DNA of 64,000 nucleotides from Dehalococcoidia bacterium. Its GTDB lineage: Bacteria; Chloroflexota; Dehalococcoidia; Lucifugimonadales; UBA3495. Location: contig JAJDTP010000005.1 of the NCBI GenBank assembly GCA_022827095.1, forward strand, positions 372,001 to 436,000, written 5' to 3'. The translations under genes and the position numbers were made by a program. The notes below the pieces were generated by a model. The model had not been told where the DNA came from. It worked only from the letters and a program-made list of their open reading frames with translations, and did not search any database. Positions within the stretch are counted from its first letter, which is position 1, and each line of letters opens with the position of its first letter. Below are positions 18,401-26,706 of the stretch, piece by piece.

Positions 18401-18490
18401 TGTTCCTCCGCCGGCATTACCCGGGTCAGGTACAGACGGTCGGCGACGAAGTTGGCCGCCCTCTCAGCCTGGTTTGCCCAAGCTCCCGCC
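18401..18490 (-). promoter_or_regulatory. TPP (thiamine pyrophosphate) riboswitch
   Basis: The minus strand shows both conserved THI-box cores in order: GGCTGAGAGGGC, then ACCTGACCCGGGTAATGCCG followed by GCGGAGG, joined by a variable P3 arm. It lies about 110 bases upstream of thiG, the expected place for a TPP-sensing switch that represses thiG-thiE-thiS. I did not identify the expression platform with confidence. Confidence 0.92.
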
Positions 18491-18585
18491 AGAATCGCGT
18501 GAGGCGTTCAGTTGTGGGTCGAATGTAGCACTACGGGCCGGGCAAGTCAAACCAGAATGCCCTAAATGCAATTGTCTCCGCTTGG

Positions 18586-18963
18586 TCACAGCTTGCCGCC
18601 GAAGCCGAGCCGGCCACGATTGGTCGGAGATAAAACCTCGTTGACGGCATCGACCGCGAACATCAAGATTTGGAGAGCGGTTGCACCGATGAGGCAATTG
18701 TCCTCTCCTTCGGGTCCGAAAATCACGGGGCATATTCCGTCTCGCTCGTCAATTCTTATGACGGCCTGGCCTCGTCCGAACCTGACTTCAGTACCGTCGG
18801 CTAATGCGTAGTCAACCTGGGAGCGGGGCTCCAGGTGCAGGCTCTCGAGCAAAGAAGCTGGGAACATGGAGTCAGAGGCGCCCGTATCGACCAGCGCCTC
18901 GACTTCAACCAGGTCGCCGCCCCTGGGGTTGCCAACGCTGACCATCACCGAGAACGTGCCCAT
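18586..18963 (-). CDS. retropepsin-like aspartic protease family protein
   Basis: The 125-aa single-domain protein has VEALVDTGASDSMFPASLLESL, carrying the DTGAS active-site motif of retropepsin-like proteases, and a second conserved segment DNCLIGATALQILMFAVD (hydrophobic-hydrophobic-G). No signal or membrane segment is visible. Bacterial members of this type are poorly characterised, and dimerisation would be needed for catalysis. It lies between the thi operon leader and the CoA-transferase genes, 14 bases after the latter, so it could be the last gene of that run. Confidence 0.82.
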   Translation of the reverse strand: MGTFSVMVSVGNPRGGDLVEVEALVDTGASDSMFPASLLESLHLEPRSQVDYALADGTEVRFGRGQAVIRIDERDGICPVIFGPEGEDNCLIGATALQILMFAVDAVNEVLSPTNRGRLGFGGKL

Positions 18964-18977
18964 AACCTTTCTGGCTT

Positions 18978-19649
18978 CTAGACCTCGTACTCGGCGATGT
19001 TGTCCGGGATGATCAGGCGGGCGCCGGTTACTTCCTGCACTTCTTCAGGTGTCCAACCGGGGGCGGTTTCTCGGAGCACCATGCCGTCGGGGGTCGGCTC
19101 CAACACGGCGACGTCGGTCACGATGAGGGATACGCAGCCGCGGCCAGTTAGGGGGAAGTTGCACTCCTGGACCACCTTGGGGTTGCCGCTACGGTCGTTG
19201 TGCTCCATGGCGACGATGACCTTGTCGGCTCCGGCGGCCAGGTCCATTGCGCCGCCAATGTTGCCGACGCCGCGCTCGGGCAGCATCCAGTTGGCGAGGT
19301 CTCCGGTGGCCGAGACTTGATGCGCGCCGAGAACCGTAACGTCCACGTGGCCGCCGCGGATCATAGCGAAAGCTTCAACGGAGGAGAAATAGGCCATTCC
19401 GGGGACCGATTGCAGGAATTGGCCGCCGGCGTTGATCAGGTCGATGTCTTCGCTCCCCTCGTCCGCCAGGGGGCCGCAGTTCAAGACTCCGCTCTCGCTG
19501 TGGTAAAAGACCACGCTCTCGTCGTCCACGAACATGGAGACCAGGGTGGGAATTCCGATGCCGAGGTTTACGCAGGAACCGGCGGGCAGTTCCTTCGCCA
19601 CGCGCATGGCGATGATGGCCCGGTCGAGGCGTTCCTTGTCGTCGGTCAT
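18978..19649 (-). CDS. family I CoA-transferase subunit B
   Basis: The 223-aa beta subunit resembles 3-oxoacid and related CoA-transferases. It has CVNLGIGIPTLV, the catalytic Glu in YHSESGVLNCGP, FSSVEAFAMIRGGHVDVTVLGAHQVS and VIVTDVAVL-type motifs (LIVTDVAVLEP). It transfers CoA from one carboxylate to another with its A partner. The partner is most likely the A domain of the fused protein directly upstream (14-base gap). GGAGG precedes the ATG. Confidence 0.92.
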   Translation of the reverse strand: MTDDKERLDRAIIAMRVAKELPAGSCVNLGIGIPTLVSMFVDDESVVFYHSESGVLNCGPLADEGSEDIDLINAGGQFLQSVPGMAYFSSVEAFAMIRGGHVDVTVLGAHQVSATGDLANWMLPERGVGNIGGAMDLAAGADKVIVAMEHNDRSGNPKVVQECNFPLTGRGCVSLIVTDVAVLEPTPDGMVLRETAPGWTPEEVQEVTGARLIIPDNIAEYEV

Positions 19650-19663
19650 GGCGGGGCCTCCGG

Positions 19664-20998
19664 TTATTCGTAGCCGGTGAAACCGTCGGGTCGGCGCACG
19701 ATGCGCTGAACGAATATCCCCGGGGTGACCACCGCCTCGGGATCCAGTTCGCCGGGCTGCACGATTTCGTCGACTTCGACGACGGTGACCCGCGCGGCCG
19801 GGGCCATCACCGCGTTGAAGTTGCGGGAGGTGCCCCGGTACACCAGGTTGCCCCGGGTGTCGGCCTGGTGAGCGCGGATCAGGGCGAAGTCGGCGCGCAG
19901 GCCGTGTTCCAGGATGTACTCTCGTCCGTCGATCACCCGGCTTTCCTTGCCCTCGGCGATGAGGGTACCAGCCCCGGTTGGGGTGTAGAAAGCCTCGATG
20001 CCGGCGCCGCCGGCGCGCAGACGCTCCGCAAGGGTTCCCTGGGGCACCAATTCCAGATCGACCTCGCCGCGGCGGTAGGCCAGCTCGAACTCGGACGGGC
20101 GGGAGACCGAGGGCGAGACCGGGAACGACGCGATGGCCTTGGCAACCTGCCCGTTCTCAACCAGCACGCTGTGGTCGATGGCAGTGCGGCCGGGCGGTGT
20201 ACCGAAGCTGACTACGCGGGCGATACCGGCGGTGTTGCTTACGATGGTGAGGTTCCGGCTGCCGCGGTCACGCAGCGAGACGAGGAGGTAGTGCGCCATG
20301 CCGCCGGGTCCGCCGAAGCCGTCGATGAAGACGGTAGCGCCGTCGGGCAGATCGGCGATAGCGCCCGGGCCGTCGGCGTAGACCTTGCTGGGAGGCCGGC
20401 CGGGTGGGAGGTCGAAGTCCATATCGCGAAGATTCGGGGAGACTGAGACGGGCGCTCCGGTGATGGCGCGAACTTCTTCAGCGGACCACCCAGGGGCAAC
20501 CTCGGTAAGGATCAACCCGTCGTCGGCAACGCGAAACACCGCAACGTCGGTGATGATGGTGTCGACGCAACGCGCGCCGTCCTGTGGAAATGACAACGCG
20601 GAGACGACGTTGGGCGTTCCGTCCTCTCTGATGTGAGGCAGGGCGGCGATGACGCGGCGGGCTCCGGACGCCAGGTCGACCAGGCCAGCATGTCCCTGGG
20701 GTCCGGGGTAATCGGCGGCGTGGTAACCGGCGAAGCTTCCGTGGGAGTCGACCTGCGCGGCGGTCAGGATCGACAGATCGACGTGGCCCCCGCGCAGCGC
20801 AGCGCCGGCGTCGGCGGCGTTGATGGGCAAGTCCGAAAGGGTCCCACCGGCCCGCAGGAACCACACGCCCTTTTCTTCGGGAACAAGATCGGCCGCCGCG
20901 ACTGCCCACGCTCCGCTGACGGCGACCACCGAGCCCGGGGCAATCTCGGCGGCGGCCCGTCGGGCCACGCTCTGGGCATCCAGTCTTTCCAGCGTCAT
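19664..20998 (-). CDS. fused CoA-transferase B-A protein with degenerate B domain
   Basis: The 444-aa protein joins a B-like domain (about 1-200) to a complete A domain (about 205-444, opening SKVYADGPGAIADLPDGATVFIDGFGGPG and ending VVTPGIFVQRIVRR). This order is the reverse of the usual A-B. In the B part, ESG is replaced by RAGG, the GIGIPT motif is lost (VSGAWAVAA), and about 27 residues between it and RGGHVD are missing, so the catalytic Glu is absent. It is flanked by a free A (upstream, 6-base gap) and a free B (downstream). Two A-B pairs probably fused across their junction. Confidence 0.85.
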   Translation of the reverse strand: MTLERLDAQSVARRAAAEIAPGSVVAVSGAWAVAAADLVPEEKGVWFLRAGGTLSDLPINAADAGAALRGGHVDLSILTAAQVDSHGSFAGYHAADYPGPQGHAGLVDLASGARRVIAALPHIREDGTPNVVSALSFPQDGARCVDTIITDVAVFRVADDGLILTEVAPGWSAEEVRAITGAPVSVSPNLRDMDFDLPPGRPPSKVYADGPGAIADLPDGATVFIDGFGGPGGMAHYLLVSLRDRGSRNLTIVSNTAGIARVVSFGTPPGRTAIDHSVLVENGQVAKAIASFPVSPSVSRPSEFELAYRRGEVDLELVPQGTLAERLRAGGAGIEAFYTPTGAGTLIAEGKESRVIDGREYILEHGLRADFALIRAHQADTRGNLVYRGTSRNFNAVMAPAARVTVVEVDEIVQPGELDPEAVVTPGIFVQRIVRRPDGFTGYE

Positions 20999-21004
20999 GG
21001 CGAA

Positions 21005-21688
21005 CTATCCAACGGGCACCGAGCTGGATTGGACGATACGGTTTACAAAGATGCCCGGCGTGATCACCAGTTCCGGGTCGATACCGCCGGGTTCAACGAC
21101 CTGGTCGACTTCGGCGATGGCGACACGGGCGGCGGAAACGACGGCCGAATTCCATCCCCTTTGAGGACCCTCGTACGCCAGGTTGCCCACGCCGTCGGCG
21201 CAAGCGGCCCGGATCAGCGCGAAATCCCCTCGCAGGGGAGCCTCAAACACACACTCGACCCCGTTGACCATCCGGGTTTCTCTGCCCTCGGCGAAGCGGG
21301 TTCCGATGCCCACCGGCAGGAACACGCCACCGATGCCGGCGCCGGCCGAGCGCATCCGTTCCGCCAGGGTGCCCCAGGGAACCACGTCAACGGTCATGGT
21401 TCCGGCGCGCCAGAGTTCGTGGACCGGATCGTCGCTGCGGCCGGTGAACGGCGCCGGTGAAATAATCCGGGATACGCAGCCGGCGGACACCAGGCGGTGC
21501 AGAGCCTCCGCGCCGTAGTAGTTCGAGTCGCAGACGCAGGTCAGATCCCTCACGCCCCGGTCTGCCAGCGCGCTCAGCAGCCCCTCCGGAGCGTTGACAC
21601 CGCTCACTCCGCCGACAAGGATGGTTGCGCCGTCCGGTATGTCGGCAACGGCCGCCTGAGCGCTGTCGTATAATTTGCTGAATGCCAT
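21005..21688 (-). CDS. family I CoA-transferase subunit A
   Basis: The 227-aa alpha subunit has VADIPDGATILVGGVSGVNAPEGLLSAL, SYRIIS-type middle (CVSRIISPAPFTG), VDVVPWGTLAERMRSAGAGIGGVFLPVGIGT and VEPGGIDPELVITPGIFVNRIV. It binds the CoA donor together with a B subunit. It is the first gene of the minus-strand set A, B-A fusion, B. Its original partner would be the degenerate B part of the fusion. Confidence 0.9.
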   Translation of the reverse strand: MAFSKLYDSAQAAVADIPDGATILVGGVSGVNAPEGLLSALADRGVRDLTCVCDSNYYGAEALHRLVSAGCVSRIISPAPFTGRSDDPVHELWRAGTMTVDVVPWGTLAERMRSAGAGIGGVFLPVGIGTRFAEGRETRMVNGVECVFEAPLRGDFALIRAACADGVGNLAYEGPQRGWNSAVVSAARVAIAEVDQVVEPGGIDPELVITPGIFVNRIVQSSSVPVG

Positions 21689-21779
21689 GACGGGGTTCCG
21701 AGAGCGGACGCCATTTTAGCCCAATCCGCCGGCCGGATAAAGCAAGAGCGATACGGCGAAAGGCGGGTCTGGGCCCGGC

Positions 21780-22577
21780 ATGCATACTGATCCAATGCGG
21801 TACCGCCACATCAAGTGCGAAAAGACGAGGTTTCAGGCGACGATTACGTTGCCGGGCCATGCGTCCGACGTCACGGTGTGCGAGGCAGTTGCAGAGGAGA
21901 TTTCGGACTGCTGCCAGGAACTCGGCCTGGATGACGACCTGCGAATCGTGTCCATTGTCGGCCAAGGCGACAGGTTCGCGACGGGTCGCCAGGCATTACC
22001 CGACGAATTGCGTGATGCTCCTGCGACCCAGCGCCTGGCGTGGCTGGAGCGAATGAGTCTGGCCAACGCTCTGGCACACTTGCCCATGCCGGTGCTGGCG
22101 GTTTTGAACGGCGACGCCATAGCGCATGGTCTGGAGATTGCCCTAGCTGCGGACCTGCGGGTCGCAACGGAAGATGGGCGACTGGGAGCGGGAGAGCCCG
22201 ATCGAGACGGGTTTCCGTTTGACGGGATGACGCAGCGGCTGCCACGGCTGGTGGGGTCGGCGATGGCGCGGGACATGCTGCTGACCGGTCGGACGCTCTC
22301 TGCCTCCGAAGCATTGGATGTTGGGCTCGTCAACCGAGTGGTTTCGCGCGACGCGCTGGACGAAACGGCTGGCCGGGTAGCGGAGCAAATCATCGCCGCG
22401 GCGCCAATCGCCGCGCGATACGCGAAGGAAGCGGTTGCGGCCGCCGGCGACCTGCCGCTGGCGCAAGGTCTGCGGCTGGAGGCCGACCTGAGCATCATCC
22501 TGCAAAGCACCGACGACCGGGCGGAGGGTCTGCGGTCGTTTGCCGAAAAGCGAGCGCCGCGCTTCACTGGACAATGA
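21780..22577 (+). CDS. enoyl-CoA hydratase/isomerase family protein
   Basis: The 265-aa protein has a crotonase fold: LRIVSIVGQGDRFATGRQALPDEL, PMPVLAVLNGDAIAHGLEIALAADLRVATEDGRLG and RDMLLTGRTLSASEALDVGLVNRVV. The oxyanion segment is unusual (FATGRQ instead of FSAGAD), so it may act on an atypical substrate. No ribosome site is clear; ATG 21795 is an alternative start. It opens a plus-strand run of acyl-CoA genes, divergent from the CoA-transferases. Confidence 0.85.
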   Translation: MHTDPMRYRHIKCEKTRFQATITLPGHASDVTVCEAVAEEISDCCQELGLDDDLRIVSIVGQGDRFATGRQALPDELRDAPATQRLAWLERMSLANALAHLPMPVLAVLNGDAIAHGLEIALAADLRVATEDGRLGAGEPDRDGFPFDGMTQRLPRLVGSAMARDMLLTGRTLSASEALDVGLVNRVVSRDALDETAGRVAEQIIAAAPIAARYAKEAVAAAGDLPLAQGLRLEADLSIILQSTDDRAEGLRSFAEKRAPRFTGQ

Positions 22578-22591
22578 GGAATTGTGATTAG

Positions 22592-23134
22592 ATGACGGTA
22601 CGATTGGACATACATACCCACGTGGGCGAGATGTTCGGCTTCCAGGAACCGACGCCCGAGATCGCGGAGACCATCATCGCGCGGATCAAGGACGCCGGAT
22701 TGGACGGCATCGCGGTCACGGACCACTGGCGGCGGGATTGGGGCACGGCGCTGTACCGGGTGGTAGAGCGGCACTTTCCCAACGAAGTGATAATCATTCC
22801 CGGCCAGGAGATCGACGTCCGTCCTGCGATCAGCCCATTCGACGAGTACCACTGCACGGAACTTTACCTGCCCGGCGGACGGCTGTTTCGCACCTACTGC
22901 CACCCGGGGTACTACACCCCCAACATCGTGATCGAAGAAGGGGTCCACGGAATTGAAGTCGCCAACCACCACCACGACTGGCACATTCGCCGTCCAGTGG
23001 CGGAGCGCGTTGCCGAACAACACGACCTGCTGACCTTTTCGGTGAGCGACGCGAACGTGCTGTCCGAGATCGGGGCGTGCAGCACGGAGGTTGACCTCGA
23101 GGAAATGATGCGACGCGCGATCCCGCTGGACTGA
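22592..23134 (+). CDS. PHP-domain-like metal-dependent phosphoesterase family protein
   Basis: The 180-aa protein shows PHP motifs: RLDIHTHVGE at the N-terminus, DGIAVTDHW, IIPGQEID, the YCHPG His, and a C-terminal FSVSDANVLSEIG that holds an Asp. These His, Asp and Glu residues would bind two or three metals. The substrate is unknown. It lies 14 bases after the first enoyl-CoA hydratase-like gene and 12 before the second, so it is embedded in the acyl-CoA operon. Confidence 0.8.
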   Translation: MTVRLDIHTHVGEMFGFQEPTPEIAETIIARIKDAGLDGIAVTDHWRRDWGTALYRVVERHFPNEVIIIPGQEIDVRPAISPFDEYHCTELYLPGGRLFRTYCHPGYYTPNIVIEEGVHGIEVANHHHDWHIRRPVAERVAEQHDLLTFSVSDANVLSEIGACSTEVDLEEMMRRAIPLD

Positions 23135-23146
23135 GGGCGTGATTCA

Positions 23147-23866
23147 ATGAGTGATGCGTTCGGCACCATCATCTTCGAGAAGGAGGGCAGCGTCGCACAT
23201 CTGGCGCTGAACCGTCCGGATCGCCTGAACGCCTACTCGGTGGCGATGCGGGACGACTTTGCCGAGGCGCTGCACGCGGTGGCCGAAGACGAGGAAATCG
23301 GAGCGCTGCTGATCACCGGCAAAGGGCGAGCTTTCTGCGCCGGCGCCGATTTGAGCGAGTTCGGCTCCGCCCCGTCGCAGGCTATCGCCCGTAACGCGCG
23401 CTGGCAAAGGGACGTATGGGGCCAGTTGATTGGGTTGGACAAACCCATCGTGGTGGCCGTACATGGCTATTGCATCGGTTCAGGGGTGGAGATTCTGCTG
23501 CTGGGCGACCTGCGTATTGCGGCGTCGGACACGGTTTTCGCCATGCCCGAGGTGCAATTGGGAATGATCCCCGCTGCCGGAGGGAGCCAAACGCTGCCGG
23601 CAAACGTGGGGCCGGCGATTGCCCTGGACCTGCTATATACCGGGCGACGCTTCGGAGCGGCCGAGGCGCTGGCCTACGGAATGGTCAGCCGGGTGGTGGA
23701 GCCTGAGAGTTTGGCATCGATGGCCGGGGATATCGCCAACCAATTGTCGGAGCTGCCGCGCAGATTCACCTCCGGGTTGAAACGCGCATGGAGCGAAGGG
23801 TTTGAAATGCCGCTTGACGCCGGACTGGCGCTGGAAACGCGAATGGCCGCCGGGGCCATCGGCTAG
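23147..23866 (+). CDS. enoyl-CoA hydratase/isomerase
   Basis: The 239-aa crotonase family enzyme has LNRPDRLNAYSVAMRDDF, GRAFCAGADLSEFG (oxyanion loop), AVHGYCIGSGVEILLLGDLRIAASDTVFAMPEVQLGMIPAAGG and a C-terminal helix. The Glu of MPEVQLG is the usual acid/base position. It hydrates or isomerises an enoyl-CoA. It follows the PHP gene and is 32 bases from the acyl-CoA ligase. Confidence 0.92.
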   Translation: MSDAFGTIIFEKEGSVAHLALNRPDRLNAYSVAMRDDFAEALHAVAEDEEIGALLITGKGRAFCAGADLSEFGSAPSQAIARNARWQRDVWGQLIGLDKPIVVAVHGYCIGSGVEILLLGDLRIAASDTVFAMPEVQLGMIPAAGGSQTLPANVGPAIALDLLYTGRRFGAAEALAYGMVSRVVEPESLASMAGDIANQLSELPRRFTSGLKRAWSEGFEMPLDAGLALETRMAAGAIG

Positions 23867-23898
23867 CCACCGGCGAGGAATTTCAGCATGGAGAAAGG

Positions 23899-25461
23899 AT
23901 GAACACGACCGAATTTCTCATGATCGCGTCGGCGATCGTTCCGGAACGGACCGCCATCGTCTTTGACGGTGACCACATCAGTTTCGAGATGTTGCAGGAA
24001 CGGGTGAATCGCCTGGCCAACGCGATGTCCGAGCTGGGCATAGGCCAGGGCGACCGGGTGGCGGCGATGCAGACCAACTGCCATCACCTGATCGAGCTTT
24101 ACTTTGCAGCCGCGCAGTTGGACGCGATCTACGTGCCCATCAATTTCCGCGCCAAAGAGGACGAACTGGCCACCATGCTGGGTATCGCGCGGCCCGACCT
24201 GCTGTTCCTGGGTGAACGCTACCTGCCGCTAGTTCCGGCGGACGGGTCGGTGCCCGCGGATCGCATAGTGATGCTGGACGCGCCGGCGGCGAATGGCGGC
24301 TACGCCTACGACGATCTGCTCGCCAACGCGGACCCAGACCAGCTGCACTTTCCGGCGGACGACGAGGACGCCACGACGGTGATCATGTTCACGTCGGGCA
24401 CCACCAGCGTGCCCAAGGGAGCGCAGCTGACGCACGACAGTTTTGCCACATTCCTGCTCACCAACGTCGAACCGGCGGACCCGGACGTGGAGGAATCCAA
24501 TCTGCTGACCGTACCCATGTATCACGTTGCGGGGCTGCAGGCGGCGCTGGCGGCGGTTTTCGGAGGCCGGACGCTGGTGGTGATGCCGCAGTTCGACGCT
24601 GAGAGATGGATGATGCTAGTGGCGGAACATCGCGCGAACCGGGCGATGCTGGTGCCCACCATGTTGAAGATGGTGATGGACCATCCGAATTTTGACGATT
24701 ACGACCTCACCTCCTTGAGCGTGATCACCTACGGTGCGGCGCCCATGCCCTTGCCGGTGGTGAGACAGGCGATAGACAAATTCCCCGGCACACGGTTCAT
24801 CAACGCCTTTGGTCAGACCGAGACGGCGTCAACCATCACCATGCTGCCGCCGGACGACCACGACCTCACCGGGTCGGCGGAGGAGGTTGAGACCAAGATT
24901 CGGCGGCTCACGTCCATCGGCAAGCCTCTAGATGACGTCGAGGTGATGATCGTCACGGAAGACGGCGACCCGGTGGCCGACGGAGAGGTAGGCGAGATTG
25001 TCGCGCGCGGCCCGCGAATGATGACCGGGTACTGGGGTCAGGAGGATGCCACGCGGGACACGTTGAAGGGGGGTTGGCTGTACACCGGCGACCTGGCCTG
25101 GCAGGACGAGGACGGCTATATCTATCTGTCCGGGCGGGCGCGGGACTTCATCAAGCGCGGCGGCGAGATGGTCTCCCCGGAGGAAGTGGAGACGATCCTG
25201 GCGGAGCACCCGAGCGTCGCCGATTCGGCGGTGATCGGGGTACCCGACGACCAGTGGGGTGAAGAAGTGCGGGCGGTGGTGGTGGCGTCGGATGAGGCGG
25301 TCACAGAGCGGGAGTTGATTGAGTTTTGCCGGGACCGGCTGGCCGGGTTCAAGCGGCCGCGGTCGGTGGTGTTCGTGGACGAACTGCCGCGCAACGTGAT
25401 GGGCAAAGTATTGAAGCGAGATCTGCGGGCGGAGTTCGGCGACCAGGTGGTGAGTTCCTGA
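23899..25461 (+). CDS. AMP-dependent acyl-CoA synthetase/ligase
   Basis: The 520-aa ANL superfamily enzyme activates a carboxylic acid with ATP and CoA. It has the P-loop TSGTTSVPKGAQLTH, INAFGQTE, YTGDLAWQDEDGYIYLSGRARDFIKRGGEMVSPEEVE and the C-terminal Lys in NVMGKVLKRDLR. The order adenylation domain (1-about 410) then mobile C-domain is normal. GGAGAAAGG precedes the ATG. It probably supplies substrate to the neighbouring hydratases. Confidence 0.94.
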   Translation: MNTTEFLMIASAIVPERTAIVFDGDHISFEMLQERVNRLANAMSELGIGQGDRVAAMQTNCHHLIELYFAAAQLDAIYVPINFRAKEDELATMLGIARPDLLFLGERYLPLVPADGSVPADRIVMLDAPAANGGYAYDDLLANADPDQLHFPADDEDATTVIMFTSGTTSVPKGAQLTHDSFATFLLTNVEPADPDVEESNLLTVPMYHVAGLQAALAAVFGGRTLVVMPQFDAERWMMLVAEHRANRAMLVPTMLKMVMDHPNFDDYDLTSLSVITYGAAPMPLPVVRQAIDKFPGTRFINAFGQTETASTITMLPPDDHDLTGSAEEVETKIRRLTSIGKPLDDVEVMIVTEDGDPVADGEVGEIVARGPRMMTGYWGQEDATRDTLKGGWLYTGDLAWQDEDGYIYLSGRARDFIKRGGEMVSPEEVETILAEHPSVADSAVIGVPDDQWGEEVRAVVVASDEAVTERELIEFCRDRLAGFKRPRSVVFVDELPRNVMGKVLKRDLRAEFGDQVVSS

Positions 25462-25493
25462 CGGATTGGCGCTAAGCAACGGGAGGCGATGGC

Positions 25494-26429
25494 ATGGACA
25501 TAGCGGTAATGGGCGCCGGCGGCGTGGGGGGCTATTTTGGAGGCTTGCTGGCACGGGCGGGTCACAACGTGACCTTCATCGCCCGTGGGGCGCATTTGGA
25601 GGCGATCCGGAGCAACGGCCTGCGGGTGGAAAGCGGGAACGACGGCACATTCATGGTTCCGGGCAATGCCACCGACGATCCCACTGCGGTGGGCCACCAG
25701 GAACTCGTGCTGTTCGCCGTGAAGATGTACGACAACGAGTCCGCGATCCACGCCATCGCCCCGATGGTCGGGCCGGACACAATCGTGCTGACGCTGCAGA
25801 ACGGCATCGACAACGGCGAACGGTTGGTGGAAGTGTATGGCGCGGAACGGGTGATGATCGGTTCGGCGTATCTGGAAGGCCGGATCAGCGAGCCAGGCGT
25901 GGTGACGCAGGGCGGGCCCGGCGCGGCGTCGTTCGGCGAGCGGACCACCGGGATCACGGAGCGCGGGGAAAGGCTTTACCAAGTGTTTCGCGACGCGAAC
26001 TGGCGGGTGGATTTGCTGGAGAACATGACCGGGATGTTGTGGAAGAAATTCGCGTACCTGTCGGGTTCGGCCGGCGTCTGCGCGGCCAGCGGGTGCGCTT
26101 ACGGGGAGTTGCGGACGGTTCCGCAGACGAGGGACGCCATCGAGGCGGCCATCGCCGAGGCACTGGCGGTGGGCGAGGCGTCGGGTGCGCCGCTGGAACC
26201 CGATTCGCTGGAATGGTCGATGAACGCGCTGGACAACTTTCCGGCGACGGGCATGGCGTCGCTGGCAAAGGACTTTGCCGAGGGGCGGCCGGTGGAGTTG
26301 GAGGGCCTGACTGGGACCGTGATCCGGATGGGTCGGGACCTTGGCGTGGCCACGCCGGTGAACGATGCGCTGTACGCAGTGCTCAAGCCGCGGGCGAACC
26401 GGATCGAGGCTGACCTGGGCAGGGGTTGA
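25494..26429 (+). CDS. ketopantoate reductase family protein (PanE/ApbA-like)
   Basis: The 311-aa protein has the N-terminal Rossmann motif MDIAVMGAGGVGGYFGGLLARAGHNVTFIARG, then FAVKMYDNESAI, LQNGIDNGE and the C-terminal domain MLWKKFAYLSG with NFPATGMASLAKDFAEGRPVELEGLTGTVIRMG. It reduces a 2-oxo acid with NADPH in the ketopantoate reductase manner. It could be true PanE (coenzyme A synthesis) or a catabolic homologue; the location suggests the latter. GGGAGGCG precedes the ATG. It ends at a terminator. Confidence 0.88.
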   Translation: MDIAVMGAGGVGGYFGGLLARAGHNVTFIARGAHLEAIRSNGLRVESGNDGTFMVPGNATDDPTAVGHQELVLFAVKMYDNESAIHAIAPMVGPDTIVLTLQNGIDNGERLVEVYGAERVMIGSAYLEGRISEPGVVTQGGPGAASFGERTTGITERGERLYQVFRDANWRVDLLENMTGMLWKKFAYLSGSAGVCAASGCAYGELRTVPQTRDAIEAAIAEALAVGEASGAPLEPDSLEWSMNALDNFPATGMASLAKDFAEGRPVELEGLTGTVIRMGRDLGVATPVNDALYAVLKPRANRIEADLGRG

Positions 26430-26486
26430 CGGCGCCCGTGTATTCTTGACGAAAAGCCGTCTCCGGGCGGCGACACCTCCTTGAAG

Positions 26487-26510
26487 CGCCGGCGAAAATC
26501 CGGCGTTTTT
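26487..26510 (+). terminator. terminator after the acyl-CoA operon
   Basis: CGCCGG and CCGGCG pair around CGAAAAT and are followed by five T. It lies 57 bases after the ketopantoate reductase stop. Confidence 0.75.
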
Positions 26511-26575
26511 GGTTTGCAATGTATGATGTACGGTCCACTGTGAATGTACAAACGTGGTTACGGATTACGTATTAT

Positions 26576-26605
26576 TGTGAAATATATCACGTGAAATCAT
26601 TCACA
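26576..26605 (+). promoter_or_regulatory. tandem CRP-like operators
   Basis: Two overlapping TGTGA-N6-TCACA like palindromes: TGTGA-AATATA-TCACG (26576-26591) and CGTGA-AATCAT-TCACA (26590-26605), each nine of ten bases of the CRP consensus. Their centres are 14 bases apart. They end 10 bases before the -35 at 26616, near -68 and -54 of the presumed start. A further half site TGTGA lies at 26539. The bound factor, a CRP/FNR-like protein, is inferred. Confidence 0.55.
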
Positions 26606-26615
26606 AAAATTCGTC

Positions 26616-26644
26616 TTGACACCTGTTATGGGCGTTGCTAGGCT
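26616..26644 (+). promoter_or_regulatory. sigma70-type promoter of the ABC importer
   Basis: TTGACA, a 17-base spacer and TAGGCT. Transcription would start near 26651, leaving about 55 bases of leader to the ATG at 26707. The stretch just upstream is AT-rich compared with the window. Confidence 0.7.
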
Positions 26645-26706
26645 TGCGCCCACTGAAGTCCGACAACCGAGTAGCAAAACGACATTCGTTGTTGCAGGGG
26701 GTTAGT

